A stretch of 30,723 nucleotides of DNA from Caryophanales bacterium UBA3835 (lineage in GTDB: Bacteria; Bacillota_I; Bacilli_A; RFN20; CAG-826). The stretch covers positions 1 through 30,723 of the forward strand of contig DGHZ01000032.1 of assembly GCA_002392945.1 (NCBI GenBank), read 5' to 3'. The number at the start of each line of letters is the position of its first letter. The first letter of the stretch is position 1. The position numbers were made by a program, and so were the translations under genes. The notes under the pieces were generated by a model, which worked only from the letters and a program-made list of their open reading frames with translations, made no database searches and was not told the DNA's origin. This document shows, in pieces, positions 1 to 7,423 of the stretch.

Positions 1-190
1 ATCCTTTTCTCAATCCAAGTCTTTTAAATTCATCTTCACTCATCGATCCTGTAATAATTGCGTAAAAAGCTTTATCTTCATTGTCAATTTTGTATATTTG
101 CCCAGGATGTCCACCTGAACTTCCGTCTAGAACTCTATAGAACTTTCCTATTTCTAATGTTATTTTGTGTTTTCTTTTCTTTTTGCTCAT
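1..190 (-). CDS. Small hypothetical protein, partial (paralog of the gene at 560-883)
   Basis: Too close to the edge to be complete: the ATG is at 190 and 63 codons are readable before the window ends, so the C-terminus is missing. It is preceded by a strong Shine-Dalgarno (AAAGGAGG at about 199-206). The protein begins MSKKKRKHK and contains GKFYRV, then GGHPGQIYKI and YAIITGS. The same pattern (MSKKK, GRFYV, GGHP, YFVIIFTSS) occurs in the gene at 560-883, so the two are paralogs. I do not recognise the family. The small basic, beta-rich character could suit a PemK-like or phage-type protein, but nothing in the sequence settles this. Confidence 0.6.
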   Translation of the reverse strand, partial: MSKKKRKHKITLEIGKFYRVLDGSSGGHPGQIYKIDNEDKAFYAIITGSMSEDEFKRLGLRKG

Positions 191-218
191 TTGATTCACC
201 TCCTTTCTGCTATGGATT

Positions 219-482
219 TCATGTTTTTGAGGATCCACACACCGCAAAAACTAAACTATCAATTCCTTTCTTATAGTTATCGACTAGCTTATCCGATAGT
301 TCTTTTTGTTTTGGGGATAATTCATACTCTAAATGAATAGGCACTTTCTTTGGATAAGACGGTTTATGTTCTACTTCTTCACCTTTAAAAGAAATGCATC
401 TGCGGCTATAATACTTTCCGTTGAGTATTCCAATTGAATGAATATCTGTATTACCACAAATAGGACATTTATAAGATTCCAT
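219..482 (-). pseudogene. ComFA-like helicase, N-terminal fragment ending at Walker A
   Basis: The 87-residue reading frame starts with a zinc-ribbon-like segment (CPIC at residues 6-9 and RRC near 28-30) followed by a basic linker, then LSPKQKELSDKL and LVFAVCGSSKT just before the stop. This order, with zinc ribbon, Q-motif-like LSPxQ and LVxAVxGxGKT, is that of the N-terminus of ComFA, the DEAD-box-type DNA uptake ATPase of Gram-positive competence, which normally continues for over 300 residues. Here the Walker A glycine before Lys is Ser, the Cys expected at the start of the second zinc knuckle also reads Ser, and a TGA follows directly after Lys-Thr. No helicase domain follows; instead the paralog gene at 190 begins. 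I infer a truncated remnant. A short standalone zinc-ribbon protein is less likely. Confidence 0.5.
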
Positions 483-559
483 ATTGATTTATCTTCTTTC
501 GTTTGCTTTAATATATGTAATGATTCGCATGTTGGAAATCCTTTGTTGGTTTCGGTGAA

Positions 560-883
560 TCATTTTTTCTTTTTTATATTTTTTATTATTGGTTTATCTT
601 CTTTATCAATTTTTAAACCATTCATTGGCTTTGAACCTAAATCTCTTCTTTTCGCAATAGTTGGTGAATTGTGAACAAATGATATTTTTACCTTTGTAGG
701 TTCAATACTATGTTTTAACTTTGTTCGTTTAGGACCAAAAGAAGATGTGAAGATAATAACAAAATACATATTGTTTTTATCTCTTTTCTTATATAGAAGG
801 GCTGGATGACCACCATGCTTGTCATTGTGAACATAAAACCTTCCTTTTTCTAAGTGTTTGTTATAAATCTTTTTCTTGCTCAT
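560..883 (-). CDS. Small basic hypothetical protein, paralog of the left-edge gene
   Basis: A complete 107-residue frame with ATG at 883, preceded by a strong Shine-Dalgarno (AAAGGAGG about 7 nt upstream). It begins MSKKKIYNKHLEKGRFYV, then GGHPALLYKK, YFVIIFTSS, KRTKLKHSIEP and SFVHNSP, and ends in a Lys-rich tail (KNIKKKK). The first half aligns with the partial protein at 1-190, and the upstream DNA is similar too (CAGAAAGGAGG preceded by CATGAAA-like sequence in both). I do not recognise the family. It stops with TGA. The copy count and the neighbouring decayed helicase fragment suggest a gene-turnover patch or a remnant of a mobile element, which is inference. Confidence 0.6.
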   Translation of the reverse strand: MSKKKIYNKHLEKGRFYVHNDKHGGHPALLYKKRDKNNMYFVIIFTSSFGPKRTKLKHSIEPTKVKISFVHNSPTIAKRRDLGSKPMNGLKIDKEDKPIIKNIKKKK

Positions 884-969
884 ATATCCTCCTTTCTGTT
901 ATGTTTTTCATGCCTTCGTTAACTTTTGGCAATCAAATAATTGAGTCAATGATTAAGAAAGCAATCAAA

Positions 970-992
970 AGTCCTTACATTATATAAAGACT
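970..992 (-). promoter_or_regulatory. Near-perfect palindrome overlapping a -10-like box
   Basis: On the minus strand the 23-nt element starts AGTC and ends GACT, with arms pairing over 9 bp (two G-T wobbles) around TATAA. It contains TATAAT, about 100 nt upstream of the gene starting at 883. No good -35 box sits at the normal distance. It could be an operator on a weak promoter, or, read on the plus strand, a weak hairpin followed by a T run. Seen in sequence; function inferred. Confidence 0.3.
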
Positions 993-1046
993 CGATTTTT
1001 TTGATTTCTTGTGAAAAAAATTTAAATATTTTTTTGTATATGAAAA

Positions 1047-1064
1047 AAAGGCCTTATGGCCTTT
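1047..1064 (-). terminator. Rho-independent terminator of the prfA-rpiB operon
   Basis: Seven-base-pair stem AAAGGCC/GGCCTTT with a 4-nt loop; on the minus strand it is followed by a run of seven T. It lies about 25 nt after the rpiB stop and closes the prfA-prmC-tsaC-rpiB operon. Confidence 0.85.
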
Positions 1065-1086
1065 ATCACAGAAAATATTTTTATAG

Positions 1087-1524
1087 TTATTTTTCTAATT
1101 CGTTAATCATCTCAACACGTGTTAAGTGCCTACCACCCTCGAATTCAGTATTTAAAAAGATATCCACTCTTCTAAGTACATCATCTAAGGTCATAAACTT
1201 TTGACCAAAAGAGATAACATTCGCATCATTATGTTGTCTCATAAGTCTAGCAACCTCGTCATTATAGGCGATACCGCATCTTACACCTTTGATTTTATTA
1301 GCCGCCATAGCAATGCCTTCTCCACTAGTGCAAACAACAACACCAAAACGGCATTCTTTAGAAGCTACTTTTTTGCCGACTTCCGCACCATATAGAGGAT
1401 AATGACAACTGTCTAAAGAATAGGTGCCAACATCAATTACATCATGTCCTAATTCTTTTAAATGTTTCGCAATCGCGTTTTTATATTCTAATCCGCCGTG
1501 ATCACTGCCAACTGCAATTTTCAT
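1087..1524 (-). CDS. rpiB: Ribose-5-phosphate isomerase B (RpiB/LacAB family)
   Basis: This cytoplasmic enzyme interconverts ribose 5-phosphate and ribulose 5-phosphate in the non-oxidative pentose phosphate pathway. The 145-residue length is normal for RpiB. Visible family marks are SDHGG at residues 7-11 (usually SDHAG), the catalytic Cys65 in the loop CTSGEGIAMAANK, and RQHNDANVISFG near 96-107. A strong AGGAGG precedes the ATG at 1524, which lies 11 nt after the tsaC stop, so it is the last gene of the prfA-prmC-tsaC operon. The related LacA/LacB galactose-6-phosphate isomerase subunits share the fold, but they come as a pair in lac operons, so RpiB is the better call here. Confidence 0.9.
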   Translation of the reverse strand: MKIAVGSDHGGLEYKNAIAKHLKELGHDVIDVGTYSLDSCHYPLYGAEVGKKVASKECRFGVVVCTSGEGIAMAANKIKGVRCGIAYNDEVARLMRQHNDANVISFGQKFMTLDDVLRRVDIFLNTEFEGGRHLTRVEMINELEK

Positions 1525-1535
1525 ACTAGTACCTC

Positions 1536-2129
1536 CTATAAAACTTTCTCGATATCTTTTAAAGATATAGGTCCTTCTCTAACAATTTTAACTTGTTCTC
1601 CAGTAAGGTCAACAATTGTTGAAGGAACTCCTCCTAATGCATCGCCTTCAAATACATAACCTAACTCTTCACCAAAAGTTTCTTTTACTTCATATGAAGT
1701 AATAGCAGGCTTACATCCACTTTTATTAGCGGATGGTACTAATAAAGGAGTACCTAGAAATTTAATTAAATCTTGGACAAGTTTAATATCTGGAACTCTA
1801 ATACCGATAACGCCGGTATTATGAGTAACATAACTTGGGACATTGCTTCTGCTTTTTAATAGGATAGTAATAGCCCCAGGCATAAATGTTTTAATAATTT
1901 TTAAGTCTCTCTCGCTTGCATAAGCAAATTCTTGAATGTCACAAATAGAGCCTAACATTAAAGTATAAGGTTTATCTTCAGGACGACCTTTAATTTCGTT
2001 TAAAAGTTTATAAGCTTTAAAGTCGTTATAGTAAACTCCTAGACCCATCACAGTTTCAGTAGGAAAAGCAATGACCTTGGAGTCATCTAAAGCCTTTTTA
2101 GCAAATTCAAATTCATTAGTTAAGTGCAT
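1536..2129 (-). CDS. tsaC: Threonylcarbamoyl-AMP synthase (TsaC/Sua5/YrdC family)
   Basis: It makes L-threonylcarbamoyl-AMP from threonine, bicarbonate and ATP, the first step of t6A37 tRNA modification. The 197-residue protein is essentially the YrdC domain alone, the short TsaC form without the Sua5 C-terminal domain. Family marks are FPTETVMGLG near residues 22-31, KGRPEDKPYTLML near 47-59, TGVIGIRVPD in the middle and TPLLVPSANKSG near 127-138. Its start overlaps the end of prmC by 14 nt, so the two are translationally coupled. Grouping tsaC with prmC and prfA is common in Bacillota. The partner genes tsaB, tsaD and tsaE are not in this window. Confidence 0.9.
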   Translation of the reverse strand: MHLTNEFEFAKKALDDSKVIAFPTETVMGLGVYYNDFKAYKLLNEIKGRPEDKPYTLMLGSICDIQEFAYASERDLKIIKTFMPGAITILLKSRSNVPSYVTHNTGVIGIRVPDIKLVQDLIKFLGTPLLVPSANKSGCKPAITSYEVKETFGEELGYVFEGDALGGVPSTIVDLTGEQVKIVREGPISLKDIEKVL

Positions 2130-2982
2130 CTGTTAATTCCTTGTTATTAATAATATATAAGAATCTTGTTTTCCCATACATATCTTTATCAAAACTATAT
2201 AGTAGACCACTATAATTAGTTTCTAATAAATCTGTTAACTCTTCTTCCATATCTTCTCCAATTTCAAAAGCAATTAAAAACTTATTATCATTTAATAATT
2301 GCTTATCAATAGAGGTTAATATTTCTTTGTAGTATTTAATAGCAGGATCAGCGAATAAAGCAAGGTGAGGCTCATATTTTAATGTCTGTTCTGCAACTGA
2401 TTCTTTGCTTCTAATATAAGGTGGATTAGAAACGATTACGGATATATTAGATTCATTTGAAATCGGCTCTAACATATTACCTTTCTTAAATTCAATTTCA
2501 ACATGATGATCCTTTGCATTAATCTTAGCGATTTCTAGAGCTTTTGAGGAAATATCAGTGCAAATTACAGTGCTTTTTGGAAAATATTCTTTTAAATAGA
2601 TACCTAAAATCCCAGAGCCAGTTCCAATATCCACAATCTTAATTTTAGGATCTCTGCCAAATAATTTAACAATCTTTGTCATCGTGGAAACGGCAAGCTG
2701 TTCAGTCTCTTGTCGAGGGATTAAAACATCGGGATTAACTTTATAATTACTATTAACAAAATAGGCGTAACCTAAAATATATTGAAGCGGTTCTCCTGAG
2801 GTTAATCTTTTGATTTGAATATTTAATACGTTTTCGTCTTTAATCTGTTCATCAAAATGTTTTAATAAATCAAAAAAATCAACAAATCCACCATTATCAA
2901 TTAATAGTGATTTAATAGATGTTTGGTTGAGATATTGATTATCTATTTTTTTAAGTTCAAAAAACTTTTCGCGGTAAGTCAT
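2116..2982 (-). CDS. prmC: Release factor glutamine methyltransferase PrmC (HemK)
   Basis: PrmC methylates the Gln of the GGQ motif in release factors RF1 and RF2, using SAM, to give full termination activity; its substrate PrfA is encoded just upstream. The 288-residue protein has an N-terminal helical domain with GEPLQYILG near 63-71, the SAM-binding motif DIGTGSG at 118-124, and the catalytic NPPY at 186-189. The frame can be opened at a TTG at 2985, but ATG at 2982 overlaps the prfA stop as TGATG, the usual coupled arrangement, so I choose it. It overlaps tsaC at its 3' end. Confidence 0.93.
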   Translation of the reverse strand: MTYREKFFELKKIDNQYLNQTSIKSLLIDNGGFVDFFDLLKHFDEQIKDENVLNIQIKRLTSGEPLQYILGYAYFVNSNYKVNPDVLIPRQETEQLAVSTMTKIVKLFGRDPKIKIVDIGTGSGILGIYLKEYFPKSTVICTDISSKALEIAKINAKDHHVEIEFKKGNMLEPISNESNISVIVSNPPYIRSKESVAEQTLKYEPHLALFADPAIKYYKEILTSIDKQLLNDNKFLIAFEIGEDMEEELTDLLETNYSGLLYSFDKDMYGKTRFLYIINNKELTDALN

Positions 2983-4058
2983 CAATTCTCACCAGCCAAT
3001 TTTAAAGATTGATCATAATGAATTAATGCTTCAATTATGGAATCAAGTTCACCTTCCATAACTCTATCTAATTGTTGGATAGTAAACCCAATTCTATGAT
3101 CGGTAACACGGTTTTGAGGATAGTTATAAGTTCTAATCTTTTCACTTCTTTCTCCAGTACCGATTTTAAGTCTACGTTCATTGCCAATTTCTTCTTGTTG
3201 TTTTTCTAGCATTGTGGAATACATCTTTGCTCTTAACATTTGCATAGCAATTTCTCTATTTTGGATTTGTGATTTTTCAGTTTGGCACGCCACCACTATA
3301 CCAGTAGGAATATGGGTAATACGAACTGCAGATTCAGTTTTATTAACGTTTTGTCCACCTGCACCTTGAGAATGATATGTATCTACTTGTAAATCATTTG
3401 GATTAATCTCAACATCAATTTCTTCTGCCTCAGGCATAACTAAAACGGTAGCGGTAGAAGTATGAATACGTCCACTAGCCTCGGTTCTAGGAACTCTTTG
3501 AACACGGTGTGCACCAGATTCAAACTTTAGTTTGGAATACACCATTTTACCTTTAATCATAAAAGACACTTGAGAAAAGCCACCAGCTTCAGAAGGATAT
3601 TCATCTAACATTTGAATCTTCCAACCTTGGGCTTCAGCGTATCTGGTATACATTCTAAATAAATCTCCAGCAAAAATATTTGCTTCATCTCCTCCAGCAG
3701 CCCCTCTAATTTCAACAATAATATTTTTATCATCATTAGGATCTTTAGGAATTAGCAATAGCTTTAATTCTTCTTCAATTTGTTCGTTTTCCTTGGTGAG
3801 TCTTTTAACTTCTTCTTTTCCCATTTCTGATAGTTCTGGGTCAGAGTCATTAGACATCTCATAAGCACCTTCTAGTTCTTCAAGGTTCTTTTTATATTTA
3901 TTAAAAGCTTCGACTTGAGGTTCTAGATTTGCTCTTTCTTTAGAAATATCTCGAAAATGACGAATGTCTTTCATCGTATTTTCATCTAATAATTCTTGAT
4001 CAATTTCTTCTAAACGTTTGCATGCAACGTTTAGTCTTTGAAACATGCTTTCTTCCAT
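2982..4058 (-). CDS. prfA: Peptide chain release factor 1
   Basis: RF1 recognises UAA and UAG and triggers peptidyl-tRNA hydrolysis in the ribosome. Numbering from the ATG at 4058 (358 residues), the GGQ motif is at 234-236 within GAGGQNVNKTESAVRI, and the stop-codon-reading PxT motif is PRT at 190-192 (PAT in E. coli, PET in B. subtilis), which separates it from RF2 (SPF). A second ATG at 4046 gives MFQRLN, closer to the usual RF1 start, with GGAAG in front; this 354-residue form is a good alternative. The gene itself ends in TGA, a codon read by RF2. First gene of the prfA-prmC-tsaC-rpiB operon, with a promoter shared divergently with the dnaX region. Confidence 0.95.
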   Translation of the reverse strand: MEESMFQRLNVACKRLEEIDQELLDENTMKDIRHFRDISKERANLEPQVEAFNKYKKNLEELEGAYEMSNDSDPELSEMGKEEVKRLTKENEQIEEELKLLLIPKDPNDDKNIIVEIRGAAGGDEANIFAGDLFRMYTRYAEAQGWKIQMLDEYPSEAGGFSQVSFMIKGKMVYSKLKFESGAHRVQRVPRTEASGRIHTSTATVLVMPEAEEIDVEINPNDLQVDTYHSQGAGGQNVNKTESAVRITHIPTGIVVACQTEKSQIQNREIAMQMLRAKMYSTMLEKQQEEIGNERRLKIGTGERSEKIRTYNYPQNRVTDHRIGFTIQQLDRVMEGELDSIIEALIHYDQSLKLAGEN

Positions 4059-4078
4059 AATTTTCTTTACCGCGAGTT

Positions 4079-4107
4079 ATTGTAGCACACTATTTGAAAA
4101 ACACAAA
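4079..4107 (-). promoter_or_regulatory. Candidate prfA promoter
   Basis: On the minus strand TTTGTG (4102-4107), a 17-nt spacer and TACAAT (4079-4084). The -10 lies 20 nt from the ATG at 4058. The -35 is weak, so this is a moderate prediction. Confidence 0.45.
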
Positions 4108-4131
4108 GATACTTAATATTTATATTAATCC

Positions 4132-4160
4132 TTCAAACTCAAAGATTATTAAGATATACT
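4132..4160 (+). promoter_or_regulatory. Candidate dnaX operon promoter
   Basis: TTCAAA (4132-4137), a 17-nt spacer and TATACT (4155-4160), ending 20 nt before the dnaX ATG. It is divergent from the prfA promoter in a 122-nt intergenic region. I see no 4.5S RNA gene here, although ffs often lies near dnaX in Bacilli. Confidence 0.55.
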
Positions 4161-4180
4161 AGAAAAAGGTAATTTATATT

Positions 4181-5884
4181 ATGGCATATAAAGCATTATA
4201 TAGAACATATCGTCCTCAAACATTTGATGAAGTTGCAGGACAAGAACATATTGTCAAAACTTTAAAAAATGCATTAGCGACAGGAAAGATTGCTCATGCA
4301 TATTTATTTGCTGGTCCTAGAGGAACAGGAAAAACCACGATGGCGAAACTTTTTGCTAAAGCGCTTAACTGCGAAGAAGGCATTGGCCATCAATGTAATG
4401 AATGTAAAAACTGCATTTCTATTATTGAAGGAAATCATCCTGATGTTTTAGAACTTGACGCGGCTAGTAATAACGGTGTTGATGAAATTAGAGAATTAAT
4501 TGATAAAGTCAAATATGGCACTATTCTTGGTAGATACAAAGTATATATCATCGATGAAGTTCATATGCTATCCGCTGGAGCATTTAATGCTTTACTTAAA
4601 ACTTTAGAAGAACCACCGGAACACGTTATCTTTATTTTAGCAACTACTGAGCCACATAAGATTCTTCCTACCATTTTATCTAGATGTCAAAGATATGACT
4701 TTACTAAAGTGAGTGAAGTCGATATCAAAGAAAGACTTAAGGCTATTTTACTTAATGAAAACGTTGAGTATGTAGAAGACGCAGTCGAACTAATTGTCTC
4801 TTTAGCAGATGGAGGAATGAGGGACGCTTTAAGTATCTTAGAAAAAGTATTAGCGTACTCAAATAACCGTTTAGTGGTTGAAGATGTTTTAAACATCTTT
4901 GCTCTTGAATCTAAAGAAGAAAAAATCAAACTTTTAAAGTCTATTGTCAATCACGATATGAGTGATGTCTTATCTAGACTAAATAACTATGTTACTAAAG
5001 GAACAGACATCAAACGTTTAACAGAAGATTTGTTATCTATCTTGAAAGATATTGTTATTTATAATTCCTCCAATATCGGTAACTACCTTGAATCTTTAAA
5101 AGAAGAGGAAGCATCTGATTTAGCAAAATACATTTCTAATGAACAAGCTTTAAAGATGATAGATATTCTCTTATCAGCAATAAAAGATTATAAGAATGTC
5201 ACCTCTATTAATCCGCTATTTGAGATCACCTTAATCAAACTTACATCATTAGATGAAACTAGTCCAAGTCGAGTTATTGAAACACCAAAAGTTGCAGAAA
5301 AGGTAATTGAAAAAGAAATAGTTAAACCAGTTATTGATAAGCCTGTTGAGATAATAGAGCCAAAAGTTGAAGCAAAAACTGAAAAAGAAGAAATTATTAA
5401 GCAAGTTGAAGAACCTGTATTTACTAGTAGTGTCACTCCGATTGAAAGCGTGATTTATATTAAAGAGGCAGAACAAGAAGATAGTTTTGCTATTAGTGAT
5501 GAATTAATGATTCAAGTTATGGCTATCTCTAAAAAAGAAATTAAATCTGAACTTGTTGATGGCTGGAAAAATATTAAAAAATTATCCACTCATGAAATCT
5601 ACGGAAAAGCTGCAACATTATTAATTGATGGTCGCCCATTAGTGGCATCTAATAAAGTTTTAATTTTGGAATATCCTTTAGCTAAATTAGCAGAAAAAGT
5701 TAACGCTAAAGATATGCAATCCGAATTACAAACCGTGATTAATCATGTCTTTAATAAACACATGTTTATCTACGCTGTAAGTAGAGCTCAATCTATTGAC
5801 TTACAAGCGTTATATATGAATCTTTTACAAATTGGTAAATTACCAAAAGCAAAAGATGTCAATTTAGAATTTATAGGAGAATAG
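4181..5884 (+). CDS. dnaX: DNA polymerase III subunit gamma/tau
   Basis: The clamp-loader ATPase that assembles the beta clamp on DNA and organises the replicase. The AAA+ module shows Walker A GPRGTGKT (45-52), the zinc cysteines C64, C72, C75 and C78, Walker B with DEVH at 125-128, and sensor SRC at 167-169. A Lys/Glu/Val-rich linker near 360-420 leads to a C-terminal domain. The 567-residue length fits the full tau-type product of Bacilli, and no internal frameshift is needed. It opens the operon dnaX-ybaB-recR-tmk-holB-ricT-rsmI; ybaB starts 4 nt after its stop. The Shine-Dalgarno (AAAAAGG) is modest. Confidence 0.95.
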   Translation: MAYKALYRTYRPQTFDEVAGQEHIVKTLKNALATGKIAHAYLFAGPRGTGKTTMAKLFAKALNCEEGIGHQCNECKNCISIIEGNHPDVLELDAASNNGVDEIRELIDKVKYGTILGRYKVYIIDEVHMLSAGAFNALLKTLEEPPEHVIFILATTEPHKILPTILSRCQRYDFTKVSEVDIKERLKAILLNENVEYVEDAVELIVSLADGGMRDALSILEKVLAYSNNRLVVEDVLNIFALESKEEKIKLLKSIVNHDMSDVLSRLNNYVTKGTDIKRLTEDLLSILKDIVIYNSSNIGNYLESLKEEEASDLAKYISNEQALKMIDILLSAIKDYKNVTSINPLFEITLIKLTSLDETSPSRVIETPKVAEKVIEKEIVKPVIDKPVEIIEPKVEAKTEKEEIIKQVEEPVFTSSVTPIESVIYIKEAEQEDSFAISDELMIQVMAISKKEIKSELVDGWKNIKKLSTHEIYGKAATLLIDGRPLVASNKVLILEYPLAKLAEKVNAKDMQSELQTVINHVFNKHMFIYAVSRAQSIDLQALYMNLLQIGKLPKAKDVNLEFIGE

Positions 5885-5888
5885 TGAT

Positions 5889-6194
5889 ATGAATCCAATG
5901 CAACAAATGGTCATGCAAATGCAAAAGGCCCAAAGAGAACTTCAAAAAGCACACGCTGAACTTGAAGCTAAAGTATTTAAGGTAAATAAGGCGGGGCTAG
6001 TTAATATCACTATCCTTGGTTCTAAAGAAATTGTTTCTATCGATATCGAAGAGGATGGCTATGAACTCGATAATAAAGAGATGGTTGAAGAGTTAATTAG
6101 AGATGGATTAAACGAATTATTCTCTCAAATAGATGAATTAGCCGCTCAAATAGATGAGAAGATTGCTGGTAAATCTGGAGGACTAGGTTTCTAA
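5889..6194 (+). CDS. ybaB: YbaB/EbfC family nucleoid-associated protein
   Basis: A 101-residue DNA-binding protein of the YbaB/EbfC family, thought to act as a dimer in nucleoid organisation. It has the typical Met/Gln-rich first helix (MNPMQQMVMQMQKAQ), a central beta segment with ITILGSKEIVSIDI, and a Gly-rich tail (SGGLGF). The position between dnaX and recR is diagnostic. The Shine-Dalgarno (GGAG) lies within the end of dnaX. Its stop overlaps the recR start by one base (TAATG), so the genes are coupled. Confidence 0.92.
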   Translation: MNPMQQMVMQMQKAQRELQKAHAELEAKVFKVNKAGLVNITILGSKEIVSIDIEEDGYELDNKEMVEELIRDGLNELFSQIDELAAQIDEKIAGKSGGLGF

Positions 6195-6790
6195 TGGAAA
6201 ATTTAAAATCATTAGAAGCTTTGCAAGAACAACTTTCTAAACTTCCTGGAGTTGGAAAAAAGAGCGCTGAGCGTATGGCGTACGCACTTTTGGATTTCCC
6301 CGATGATGAATTAAAAGATATTGCTAAGGCAATTAGTTCTTTAAAAGAGAAAATCCATTTCTGTCCAATATGCGGAATGATTTCTGATATTGATGGTTGC
6401 TATATATGTGATGACTCTACTAGAGATCAATCAACCTTAATGATTGTATCTTTTCCAAAAGACGTGATGTCATTAGAAAAATCTGGTGCATATAACGGCT
6501 TATATCATGTGTTAAACGGAGAAATCTCCTTATCTAAAGGATTAGATATTTCTAATTTAAATCTTGAATCTTTATTTAAAAGATTAGATGAAGGAAATAT
6601 TAAAGAAATAATCTTAGCCACTAACCCAACGATAGACGGAGAAACCACATCTGGTTATTTAAATAAAGTATTAGAAAAATACGAAATAAAAGTTACTCGT
6701 CTTGCCTATGGCCTACAAATGGGAGGAAATCTAGATTACGTAGATCCTCTTACATTATCTAAAGCCTTAGAGGGAAGACATAAAATCTAG
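6194..6790 (+). CDS. recR: Recombination mediator RecR
   Basis: RecR works with RecO (and RecF) to load RecA on SSB-coated single-stranded DNA. The 198-residue length is standard. It has an N-terminal helix-hairpin-helix (LSKLPGVGKKSAERMA, 15-30), a four-Cys zinc finger (C57, C60, C69, C72), and a TOPRIM domain with FPKDVMSLE, YHVLNGEIS and ILATNPTIDGE. The C-terminus LTLSKALEGR is the usual RecR ending. The position where many homologs have an acidic TOPRIM residue before PKD reads IVSF; B. subtilis RecR also departs from Glu here. Coupled to ybaB upstream and 12 nt before tmk. Confidence 0.95.
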   Translation: MENLKSLEALQEQLSKLPGVGKKSAERMAYALLDFPDDELKDIAKAISSLKEKIHFCPICGMISDIDGCYICDDSTRDQSTLMIVSFPKDVMSLEKSGAYNGLYHVLNGEISLSKGLDISNLNLESLFKRLDEGNIKEIILATNPTIDGETTSGYLNKVLEKYEIKVTRLAYGLQMGGNLDYVDPLTLSKALEGRHKI

Positions 6791-6802
6791 GAGGAACATT
6801 AT

Positions 6803-7423
6803 ATGTTTATTACTTTAGAAGGACCTGAAGGTAGCGGAAAAACCACCGCTGTTGAAGCTGCTGTTAAAGAATTAGAGGCACGTGGTTATCAAATCGTTAG
6901 AACTAGAGAACCAGGTGGCACTCCAATTGCTGAACAAATTAGAAATGTGATTTTAGATAAAGAAAACACAAAAATGGATCCTCGTACTGAAGCTCTGCTT
7001 TACGCTGCTAGTAGAAGGCAGCATTTAGTGGAAAAAGTTTGGCCAGCTTTAAAAGAAGGCAAAATTGTTATATGTGACCGCTATTTAGATTCTTCTTTAG
7101 CCTATCAAGGTGGGGCTAGAGGTTTAGGAGTCGATAACATTTTAAATGTGAATATGTTTGCAACTGAAAATACTTTCCCAGATTTAACTTTGTTATTTGA
7201 TATTACTCCAGAAGAAGGATTAAAAAGAATCGCTGCGAATGCTTCTAGAGAAGTTAATCGCTTAGACTTAGAAAAATTAGAATTCCACCACAAAGTCAGA
7301 AACACTTTCTTGGAACTAGCCAAAAAGTATCCAGAAAGATATGTCATTATAGATGCTTCTAAAAGTAGAGAAGAAGTAGCTAATGCTACTTTAGAAGCCA
7401 TCTTAAATAGATTATGCAAATAG
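6803..7423 (+). CDS. tmk: Thymidylate kinase
   Basis: Phosphorylates dTMP to dTDP with ATP, the essential step to dTTP. The 206-residue protein has P-loop GPEGSGKT (7-14), the REPGGTPIAE motif (35-44), DRY at 92-94 followed by DSSLAYQG, and a LID region with ANASREVNRLD. A strong AGGAGG precedes the ATG. It overlaps holB by 10 nt. B. subtilis has darA and yaaR between tmk and holB; here they are absent. Confidence 0.94.
   Translation: MFITLEGPEGSGKTTAVEAAVKELEARGYQIVRTREPGGTPIAEQIRNVILDKENTKMDPRTEALLYAASRRQHLVEKVWPALKEGKIVICDRYLDSSLAYQGGARGLGVDNILNVNMFATENTFPDLTLLFDITPEEGLKRIAANASREVNRLDLEKLEFHHKVRNTFLELAKKYPERYVIIDASKSREEVANATLEAILNRLCK

Noticed and set aside
219..560. TGA read as Trp to extend the helicase fragment
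   Set aside because: All core genes use TGG for Trp and are closed by normal stops, and prfA ends at TGA, so an alternative code is not supported.
4181..5884. Programmed frameshift producing gamma from dnaX
   Set aside because: No convincing slippery heptamer with a following stem was found at the expected place; the full frame suffices.
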